A stretch of 6,321 bases of DNA from Bacillota bacterium (lineage in GTDB: Bacteria > Bacillota > Clostridia > Lutisporales > Lutisporaceae), in the NCBI GenBank assembly GCA_023230985.1, contig JALNWH010000109.1:1-6321 (forward strand), written 5' to 3'. The notes under the pieces are model-generated. The model saw only the letters and a program-made list of their open reading frames with translations, ran no database searches and was not told where the DNA came from. Made by a program: the position numbers and the translations under genes. Shown piece after piece: positions 1 through 4,981 of the stretch (position 1 is its first letter; every line of letters begins with the position of its first letter).

Positions 1-160
1 AGTTTGAAAGTGAGAAATAGCTAAACAATGGCTTAACGATTGGTGTCATCCTGAGGCTTCAGCCGAAGGATCTTCCTTTTCGCGATGTGTAAGATTCTTC
101 ACTAACGTTCAGAATGATAATTTTGATCGGCGGCTAGGATAATCGAAAGGAGAAGACTAA
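1..160 (+). other. Leader upstream of the ferredoxin gene, possibly including the 3' tail of an upstream gene
   Basis: No complete gene is present. Frame 1 is open from the window edge and ends in TAA at 22-24 (tail S-L-K-V-R-N-S); frame 3 ends in TAG at 18-20. Either could be the end of an upstream gene, but too little is visible to choose. A palindromic repeat occupies most of 23-119. I found no convincing -35/-10 pair, so the ferredoxin operon may be read from a promoter outside the window. A good Shine-Dalgarno, AAAGGAG at 146-152, sits 8 nt before the ferredoxin ATG. No S-box or cobalamin riboswitch core was recognised. Confidence 0.4.
23..119 (+). repeat. Palindromic intergenic repeat, copy 1 (two-armed)
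   Basis: The left arm (44-74) folds into a hairpin: ATCCT (48-52) pairs with AGGAT (67-71) and GGCT (55-58) with AGCC (61-64), with GA facing GA between the two helices, a tandem G-A arrangement. A right arm at 91-119 is roughly the reverse complement of the left arm: both outer blocks (about 10 and 11 nt) match at all but one or two positions, while the centre differs. Positions 23-74 align with 2018-2070. From memory, palindromes of the TGTCATCCTGAG...GAAGGATCTT type are common dispersed repeats in Firmicutes and other bacteria; no function is established from this sequence. Confidence 0.8.
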
Positions 161-367
161 ATGAATAAAATTTATATAGATGCATATAAATGTGTCCACT
201 GTGGTGCATGTACATCAATATGCAAAAATAATGCATTAACTATAGATAAAAATAAATACACCCTAAGTTTCAATGAAGGAAAATGTGTAGGATGTGAAAG
301 ATGTATTGACGCATGTCCTCTTAGGGCAATAGCTATAAGGGTTGAACTGAGGTGGTTATGTGTTTGA
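161..367 (+). CDS. Small 2[4Fe-4S] ferredoxin, UPF0280-associated
   Basis: This is a 68-residue soluble electron carrier predicted to bind two [4Fe-4S] clusters. The first set of ligands is C11, C14, C17 and C21 and the second is C42, C45, C48 and C52, each spaced C-x2-C-x2-C-x3-C. The second is followed by the usual proline (P53) and the L-R-A-I tail of bacterial ferredoxins; the first has K22 in place of proline. The ATG follows a TAA at 158-160 in the same frame, so the protein cannot extend upstream, and AAAGGAG at 146-152 gives a good ribosome site. The relatives I recall beside UPF0280/DUF39 genes often carry an N-terminal NIL domain, which is absent here. Its last 8 nt overlap the next gene, suggesting translational coupling. 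It probably supplies electrons to an enzyme of this operon; the partner is inferred, not shown. Confidence 0.9.
   Translation: MNKIYIDAYKCVHCGACTSICKNNALTIDKNKYTLSFNEGKCVGCERCIDACPLRAIAIRVELRWLCV
349..362 (+). promoter_or_regulatory. Ribosome binding site and GTG start of the UPF0280 gene, inside the ferredoxin gene
   Basis: GAGGTGG at 349-355 is a strong Shine-Dalgarno lying within the last ferredoxin codons, 4 nt before GTG at 360-362 (7 nt from its GAGG core). It favours GTG over the in-frame ATG at 390-392, which would remove the conserved Y-R near the N-terminus. The ATG at 358-360 is in another frame and does not lead to the UPF0280 protein. Confidence 0.75.
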
Positions 368-1082
368 AGCTAGGAAATATAGAGACCAAATGAAAACAGA
401 AGAACTGCAAACCTTCAACGTAGCCATGGAAGAATCAGATTTGCAAATATCTGCGGAATACGACTTGGTGATAGAAACTAAAATGCTGCTATCAAAATAT
501 AGGAACGAAATAATTGATTATATAAAAAAGCATCCGGAATTCTTATCTTCTTTGGAGCCATTGAGACCGAGAAGCGATGCACCGAAAATAATCAAAGAAA
601 TGTGCAATGCCGGTGCTTTGGCTAATGTAGGGCCAATGGCGGCAGTGGCAGGAGCTGTTTCAAAATATGTGGGAAAAGGATTGCTTAAGTATTCCAATGA
701 ATTAATTGTAGAAAATGGCGGAGATGTTTTTATAAAGCCCAAAAAAAAGCGTAAAGTTGCAATCTATGCAGGTAGCTCTATCTTTTCTAACAGAATAGGA
801 ATCGTGGTGCCCTATGACATAGGAGAATACGGTATCTGTACGTCGAGCGGTACGGTAGGGCATTCCCTTAGCTTTGGCAAAGCTGATGCGGCCGTCATAG
901 TTGCAAAAGACGTAGTTATAGCAGATGCGGCGGCAACAGCTACGGCAAACATAGTAAAATCCGCTAAGGATATAGAAATAGGATTGGAAAAGGCTATGTC
1001 AATCCCCGGAGTGGACGGGGCAGTCATTATTGTAGATAACAAGATTGGGGCTTATGGCCTTGTAAATATAGTTAAGCTGTAA
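360..1082 (+). CDS. UPF0280 family protein (COG2122, ApbE superfamily), probable homocysteine biosynthesis protein
   Basis: This is a 240-residue soluble protein, full length for UPF0280. Family signatures in order are: the N-terminal Y7-R8; E24-x2-D27-L28; H58-P59-x-F61; G-P-M-A-A-V-A-G at 91-98; E-N-G-G-D at 118-122; C-T-S-S-G-T-V-G-H-S at 160-169; G-K-A-D at 173-176; and D-A-A-A-T-A-T-A-N at 189-197. The G-G-D, T-S-S-G and A-D-A-x-A-T blocks match the flavin/metal-binding core of ApbE flavin transferases, so the fold is probably shared, but the substrate is not known from sequence. From memory, COG2122 was linked genetically in Methanosarcina, with COG1900 (DUF39) and a NIL-ferredoxin, to making homocysteine from aspartate semialdehyde and sulfide. 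Its position before metF and metH fits that role. It starts at GTG, overlaps the ferredoxin gene, and ends 18 nt before metF. Family assignment is firm; function is inferred. Confidence 0.88.
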   Translation: MFEARKYRDQMKTEELQTFNVAMEESDLQISAEYDLVIETKMLLSKYRNEIIDYIKKHPEFLSSLEPLRPRSDAPKIIKEMCNAGALANVGPMAAVAGAVSKYVGKGLLKYSNELIVENGGDVFIKPKKKRKVAIYAGSSIFSNRIGIVVPYDIGEYGICTSSGTVGHSLSFGKADAAVIVAKDVVIADAAATATANIVKSAKDIEIGLEKAMSIPGVDGAVIIVDNKIGAYGLVNIVKL

Positions 1083-1100
1083 TATGAAAGGGGACTAATA

Positions 1101-2018
1101 ATGAAAATAAAAGAATTATTTAAAAATAAACCTGTAATATCCTTGGAGATTTTTCCTCCCAAACCGGAATCGCCTGTAGATACAATATACAAAACTATAG
1201 ATGGATTATACGATTTGAAGCCTGATTATATCAGTGTTACCTATGGTGCAGGAGGGAGCAGTAAGTCTCATACATTGAAAATTGCGGATATAATAAAGAA
1301 TAAATATAATATCGAAGCCTTGGCACATTTAACTTGCATTAACTCCGCTAAAGAAGATGTAGATAACGTATTAAAAGAATTAAAAAGCTATGGAGTTGAG
1401 AACGTTTTAGCTTTAAGGGGCGATATACCTCTAGATGATGAATTTGATATTAATGCGAGAAGAGATTTCAAATATGCAAAAGATTTAGTAAGCTATATAA
1501 AAGAAAGTGATGATTTTTGCATAGCAGGAGCCTGTTATCCTGAAGTCCATATAGAGTGTACGGACAGTAAGGAAGATTTGAAGCACCTCAAAGAGAAGGT
1601 TGATAATGGAGTTGATTTTCTAATAACCCAACTTTTTTTCGATAATAATTTATTTTATTCCTTTAAAGAGAAGGCTGATGCAATAGGAATAAACATTCCT
1701 ATTTCTGCAGGTATTATGCCGGTAATAAATAAAAAGCAGATAGAAAGAATAACAAGCCTTTGCGGTACTTCCATTCCTTTAAAATTTAGACGTATACTTG
1801 ATAAATATGAACACAACCCGGAGGCTCTTAAAGAGGCCGGCATAGCATATGCCACTGAACAAATAATTGATTTATTATCTTATGGAATTGACGGTATTCA
1901 TTTATATACTATGAATAAACCTGAAATATCCAGAAAGATATTCAATCAAATAGAAAGCATCAGATCATATTTTAAAGAAGACAAAGAAGATATTATAGCT
2001 GAGGCTGTCGGTTCGTAA
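1101..2018 (+). CDS. metF: 5,10-methylenetetrahydrofolate reductase
   Basis: This 305-residue flavoprotein reduces 5,10-methylene-tetrahydrofolate to 5-methyl-tetrahydrofolate, the methyl donor for MetH downstream. It is a single TIM-barrel catalytic domain of about the usual bacterial MetF length. Visible active-site motifs are S-L-E-I-F-P-P-K with E16 (equivalent to E. coli E28), V-T-Y-G-A-G-G at 46-52 with T47, L-R-G-D at 105-108 with D108 (equivalent to D120, near the flavin), I-T-Q-L-F-F-D at 175-181 with Q177 (equivalent to Q183), and G-I-M-P-V at 204-208. ATG is preceded by AAAGGGG (1087-1093) at 7 nt. No metV-like partner gene is adjacent, unlike many acetogen loci, so it serves methionine synthesis more likely than the Wood-Ljungdahl methyl branch. 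The electron donor (NADH or ferredoxin) cannot be read from the sequence. The stop codon abuts a palindromic repeat. Confidence 0.95.
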   Translation: MKIKELFKNKPVISLEIFPPKPESPVDTIYKTIDGLYDLKPDYISVTYGAGGSSKSHTLKIADIIKNKYNIEALAHLTCINSAKEDVDNVLKELKSYGVENVLALRGDIPLDDEFDINARRDFKYAKDLVSYIKESDDFCIAGACYPEVHIECTDSKEDLKHLKEKVDNGVDFLITQLFFDNNLFYSFKEKADAIGINIPISAGIMPVINKKQIERITSLCGTSIPLKFRRILDKYEHNPEALKEAGIAYATEQIIDLLSYGIDGIHLYTMNKPEISRKIFNQIESIRSYFKEDKEDIIAEAVGS

Positions 2019-2070
2019 AACAATGGCTGAGCGATGGCTGTCATCCTGAGGCTTTAAGCCGAAGGATCTT
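2018..2070 (+). repeat. Palindromic intergenic repeat, copy 2 (left arm only), abutting the metF stop codon
   Basis: It aligns with 23-74 in the same orientation. ATCCT (2043-2047) pairs with AGGAT (2063-2067) and GGCT (2050-2053) with AGCC (2057-2060), with the same GA/GA internal loop; only the apical loop differs (TTA here, TC in copy 1). Conservation of the stem with a changed loop suggests that the hairpin matters. The left flank shows an imperfect direct repeat, ATGGCTG at 2023-2029 and again at 2034-2040. The right arm seen in copy 1 is not present. Confidence 0.75.
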
Positions 2071-2150
2071 AACCCCATGGAATCAACCCAAGCAAACTAC
2101 GGTACGCAGCTAGTAATCCGAGACCAAAAACAACGAAAGTGTGATAAACG
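2019..2150 (+). other. metF-metH spacer with no gene and a weak ribosome binding site
   Basis: This 132-nt spacer holds repeat copy 2 and then about 80 nt with no open reading frame. No S-box, T-box or cobalamin riboswitch core and no convincing promoter or T-run terminator was found. The only purine stretch before the metH ATG is GAAAG at 2135-2139, a weak Shine-Dalgarno compared with those of the other genes here. A short block at 2106-2118 (GC-A-GCTAG-TAATC) resembles 130-144 upstream of the ferredoxin gene, at a similar distance from each repeat. Confidence 0.6.
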
Positions 2151-4541
2151 ATGGTTAAACTTGATGTTAATAAAATTTTAATATTTGACGGGGCTATGGG
2201 CAGTCTCCTTCAATCCGAAGGAATGAAAGCCGGAGAATTACCGGAAAGTTATAATATAAAGGCACCCGGGGTTATATCAAAAATTCATAAGGCTTACTTA
2301 AATGCGGGAGCTGATATAATACTGACCAATACTTTCGGTGCCGGTAAATATAAACTACAAGGCTCCGGCCTAACAGTGAATGAAGTTGTCAAAAGCGCTG
2401 TGGAAATAGCAAAAACAGCAGCAAAAGAAGTAAGTAAAAAAACCGGGGAAGAAAAATACGTAGCTCTCGATATTGGTCCGCTGGGAGGTCTTTTGGAACC
2501 CAACGGTGATATAACTTTTGAAGATGCCTATGAAGCTTTTGCGGAGCAAATTATTTCGGGCACAAATGCCGGCGCCGACCTTATACTTATAGAAACTATG
2601 TCGGATATTTATGAAGCAAAAGCTGCGATACTTGCAGCTAAAGAAAATAGCAATCTGCCTGTGATATGCACCATGACCTTTCAAAAAGACGGTAGAACCC
2701 TTACCGGCACAGATCCTATTACTATGGTAAATGTATTGGGCAGTCTGGGAATTGATGCCTTAGGTATTAATTGCTCTTTAGGTCCCAAAGAGATGCTGAG
2801 TATTCTTGAAGAAATTTTGAAATACTCGCAAATCCCCGTTATAGTCCAGCCTAATGCCGGATTGCCTAAGCTTTTAGACGGGCAAACTATCTATGATGTG
2901 GGAGCGGAAGAATTCAGTAAATATATATTAAAAATGGTACAAATGGGCGTCAATATGGCTGGCGGTTGCTGCGGTACTACACCGGATCATATATGCGAAA
3001 TGAAAAGATTGCTGGCAGGTTTTATCCCAAGATTCAAAATGTCAAAGAAAATTACCGCTGTAAGCTCATCGACGACCACTGAAATTTTAGATGACAAGGT
3101 AAGAATAATAGGCGAGAGAATAAATCCCACCGGGAAAAAGCTTTTTAAGCAAGCATTAATAAATAGAGATATGGATTTTATTCTCAAAGAAGCTTTAAAT
3201 CAGAAAAAAGCCGGTGCCCATATATTAGATGTAAATGTGGGTTTGCCTGAAATAGATGAGAAAGCCGTCATGATAAAAGCAGTAAAAAAAATTCAGAGTA
3301 CAGTAAATATACCTTTAGTAATAGACAGCAGCAGACCGGATGTATTGGAGGCTGCGGCAAGGATTTGCAATGGCAGACCTATATTTAATTCCGTAAATGG
3401 GGAAGACAGTGTTATGGAGGTTATTTTTCCCATTGCAAAAAAATATGGCTGCCTTCTTATTGCCTTGACTTTGGATGAAAAAGGCATTCCCAAAACAGCA
3501 CGACAAAGGCTTCAAATAGCGGAAAAAATAATAAACAAAGCCGCAGAATATGGTATTGACAAAGAAGATATAATAGTTGATTGTCTCGTTCTTACCGCTT
3601 CAGCACAACAAGGGGAAGTACAAGAGACTATCAAGGCCTTATCCCTTGTTAAAGAAAAGCTAAATGTAAAGACTACTCTGGGTATAAGCAATGTATCCTT
3701 TGGATTACCTGCAAGAGGTATTTTAAATAGAACCTTTCTCGCTATGGCATTGACAGCGGGGCTTAATGCTCCTATTATAAATCCATTGGAAGAAGACATG
3801 ATGAACACCATCAAGTCATTTAACGTTCTTTGGAATCTGGATGAGGACAGTAGGGAGTATATAAGCAAATTTGCGGATTATAAGCCTGAGAAAACCGTTA
3901 ATAATTATAAAAGCAAAGATTTGCAAAAGATAATAATTGATGGAATAAAAGATGAAGCCGCTGCGCTTACATCGAATCTATTAAATCATAAAAAACCTTT
4001 GGAAATAGTGGATGAGTATTTGATTCCGGCATTGGATATAGTAGGTGAGAAATATGAAAAAGGAGATATATTTTTACCTCAATTAATCCAATCAGCCGAA
4101 ACGGTTAAAAGAGCCTTTGAAGTCATAAAGGGTAATATGCTTGAAACAGGGCAAATTGATTCAAATATGGGAAAAGGTAAAATTGTTATTGCCACTGTAA
4201 AAGGAGATATTCATGATATCGGTAAAAATATTGTAAAAATATTATTAGAAAACTATGGTTTTGAGGTTCATGATTTGGGCAAAGACGTTTCTATAGATGA
4301 AATTGTAGAGAAGGTAAAAAAGACTGACGCTCCGTTGGTTGGTTTAAGTGCTTTGATGACCACTACCGTAAGGAATATGGAAGAAACAATAAAAGTTTTA
4401 AAAGAGAAGTGTCCCGGCTGTAAAGTTATGGTGGGCGGTGCGGTGCTTAATAAGGATTATGCACAGATGATAAAAGCTGACTATTATGGGGCGGATGCGA
4501 GGGAAGCTGTGAAGCTGGCACAAAACTTTTTTGCAAAATAA
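2151..4541 (+). CDS. metH: Cobalamin-dependent methionine synthase, three-module form without the reactivation domain
   Basis: This 796-residue cytoplasmic enzyme transfers the methyl group of 5-methyl-tetrahydrofolate via cobalamin to homocysteine, giving methionine. Module 1 (about 1-295) is the homocysteine-binding barrel, with F-D-G-A-M-G near the start and zinc ligands C208 (G-I-N-C-S), C273 and C274 (G-G-C-C-G-T). Module 2 (about 315-565) is the pterin-binding barrel, with G-E-R-I-N-P-T-G at 321-328, D-V-N-V-G at 360-364, D-S-S-R-P at 392-396 and N-S-V-N-G-E at 413-418. Then come the helical cap (about 585-665) and the B12 domain (about 675-796), with D686-x-H688-x2-G691 (H688 is the lower axial cobalt ligand), S733-x-L735 and G762-G763. 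The roughly 1,200-residue E. coli enzyme has a C-terminal AdoMet reactivation domain that is absent here, so a separate reactivation partner is expected. An in-frame TGA at 2142-2144 fixes ATG 2151 as the first start. Confidence 0.97.
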   Translation: MVKLDVNKILIFDGAMGSLLQSEGMKAGELPESYNIKAPGVISKIHKAYLNAGADIILTNTFGAGKYKLQGSGLTVNEVVKSAVEIAKTAAKEVSKKTGEEKYVALDIGPLGGLLEPNGDITFEDAYEAFAEQIISGTNAGADLILIETMSDIYEAKAAILAAKENSNLPVICTMTFQKDGRTLTGTDPITMVNVLGSLGIDALGINCSLGPKEMLSILEEILKYSQIPVIVQPNAGLPKLLDGQTIYDVGAEEFSKYILKMVQMGVNMAGGCCGTTPDHICEMKRLLAGFIPRFKMSKKITAVSSSTTTEILDDKVRIIGERINPTGKKLFKQALINRDMDFILKEALNQKKAGAHILDVNVGLPEIDEKAVMIKAVKKIQSTVNIPLVIDSSRPDVLEAAARICNGRPIFNSVNGEDSVMEVIFPIAKKYGCLLIALTLDEKGIPKTARQRLQIAEKIINKAAEYGIDKEDIIVDCLVLTASAQQGEVQETIKALSLVKEKLNVKTTLGISNVSFGLPARGILNRTFLAMALTAGLNAPIINPLEEDMMNTIKSFNVLWNLDEDSREYISKFADYKPEKTVNNYKSKDLQKIIIDGIKDEAAALTSNLLNHKKPLEIVDEYLIPALDIVGEKYEKGDIFLPQLIQSAETVKRAFEVIKGNMLETGQIDSNMGKGKIVIATVKGDIHDIGKNIVKILLENYGFEVHDLGKDVSIDEIVEKVKKTDAPLVGLSALMTTTVRNMEETIKVLKEKCPGCKVMVGGAVLNKDYAQMIKADYYGADAREAVKLAQNFFAK

Positions 4542-4555
4542 AGCTTCCCTTTTTC
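4500..4555 (+). terminator. Possible weak terminator spanning the end of metH
   Basis: A 9-bp perfect stem (4500-4508 with 4542-4550) is followed by a short T run (4550-4554). The loop is long, about 33 nt, and the 5' arm lies inside the last metH codons, so termination would be inefficient. The much better hairpin at 4817-4853 is the more likely end of the transcript. Confidence 0.3.
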
Positions 4556-4564
4556 CAATAAACA

Positions 4565-4573
4565 TGATACAAT
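4565..4573 (+). promoter_or_regulatory. Possible extended -10 promoter downstream of metH
   Basis: TGATACAAT is an extended -10 (TG-N-TACAAT, five of six matches to TATAAT). The hexamer 17 nt upstream (TTCCCT, 4545-4550) is a poor -35. If active, it would start RNA near 4580, just before the hairpin at 4578-4606. Such AT-rich matches arise easily by chance. Confidence 0.25.
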
Positions 4574-4577
4574 AAAA

Positions 4578-4606
4578 GCAAGAAAGATGACGCACATCTT
4601 TCCTGC
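4578..4606. other. Strong hairpin downstream of metH
   Basis: GAAAGATG (4582-4589) pairs perfectly with CATCTTTC (4595-4602) around a 5-nt loop. GCA (4578-4580) pairs with TGC (4604-4606) beyond one A-C mismatch. No T tract follows on the plus strand, so it is not a standard plus-strand terminator. On the minus strand it is followed by TTTTATTGT, but no minus-strand gene is visible. It could stabilise the 3' end of the metH mRNA or be the 5' end of a separate RNA. Confidence 0.55.
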
Positions 4607-4853
4607 AGACCTTAATTCAACTAACTTGTATTTCAGTAGTTTAAGTATTTTCAGGTAAATATGTTCGAAACAAAGTAACTTAGTATGGTTAGTAAACATT
4701 GGTTTAGGGTTTGTCCGTATGTCCGTTAAGTATGTGAATATCCCGATTTAGAAAGGTACGTGATTCGTTAGGTTTGGTAGACTCGTTTATAATCGTTGAA
4801 TTAGGGTCTGTTTTATAACCGGCTAAGTTTGAAAAACAAATTTAGCCGGTTTT
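4580..4853 (+). ncRNA. Candidate small RNA or long metH 3' UTR
   Basis: The stretch runs from a possible extended -10 site through a 5' hairpin to a strong intrinsic terminator and contains no recognisable coding sequence, the layout of a small RNA gene about 270 nt long. It is equally compatible with an untranslated tail of the metH transcript. I could not match it to 6S RNA, tmRNA, SRP RNA, RNase P RNA or a riboswitch class. Confidence 0.25.
4817..4853 (+). terminator. Strong Rho-independent terminator
   Basis: A perfect 15-bp stem (4817-4831 with 4837-4851, one G-T pair) with a loop of five A residues is followed by TTTT (4850-4853) and then GTATATTT. The minus-strand side has no comparable T tract, so it acts on plus-strand transcripts. 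It separates the ferredoxin-metH unit, or an RNA downstream of metH, from htrA. Confidence 0.9.
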
Positions 4854-4867
4854 GTATATTTAAATAG

Positions 4868-4896
4868 TTGATTTCCTAATTATTTCGTAATAAAAT
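4868..4896 (+). promoter_or_regulatory. Probable sigma-A promoter of htrA
   Basis: TTGATT (4868-4873) and TAAAAT (4891-4896) are separated by exactly 17 nt, matching the -35 and -10 consensus at four and five of six positions. It lies just after the terminator, and the start of transcription would be near 4903, leaving a leader of about 79 nt. No CIRCE (HrcA) operator was recognised nearby. Confidence 0.55.
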
Positions 4897-4981
4897 AATA
4901 TTAAAATTTATTTTATGCAACTTTGACAATAAAAGAATATCAAGTGAAACCTTGCAAAAAAACAGATAGGGGGTCAGTATT

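Larger units (their letters stand above)
4542..4981 (+). other. metH-htrA intergenic region, 440 nt, no protein gene
   Basis: No reading frame here resembles a known protein. The region contains, in order, the 3' arm of the weak hairpin, a -10-like site (4565-4573), a strong hairpin (4578-4606), about 210 nt of unexplained sequence, a strong terminator (4817-4853) and the probable htrA promoter (4868-4896). The unexplained part has GT-rich loose repeats, such as the direct repeat TGTCCGT at 4712-4718 and 4720-4726. No transposase remnant or terminal inverted repeats were recognised. Confidence 0.7.

Noticed and set aside
1..160. Riboswitch (S-box or cobalamin) controlling the methionine genes
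   Set aside because: No conserved core of either class was found here or in the metF-metH spacer; the hairpins present are explained by the dispersed repeat.
518..1042. Minus-strand frames opposite UPF0280
   Set aside because: These are shadows of a well-conserved plus-strand family and contain no recognisable domain.
4398..4699. Minus-strand reading frames in the metH end and the intergenic region
   Set aside because: They overlap metH, resemble no known protein and have no convincing ribosome binding site.
4712..4726. TGTCCGT direct repeat as a CRISPR unit or iteron
   Set aside because: There are only two 7-nt copies, one base apart, with no further units.
4655..4800. tRNA-like motifs (GTTCGAAAC near 4664 and TGGTAGA near 4775)
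   Set aside because: The T-loop-like motif precedes the D-loop-like one, and no acceptor or anticodon stem can be formed, so this is chance similarity.
4923..4928. Perfect TTGACA upstream of htrA as a -35 box
   Set aside because: No -10-like hexamer lies 16-18 nt downstream (GAAACC occurs at the 17-nt spacing). The TTGATT/TAAAAT pair at 4868-4896 is better.
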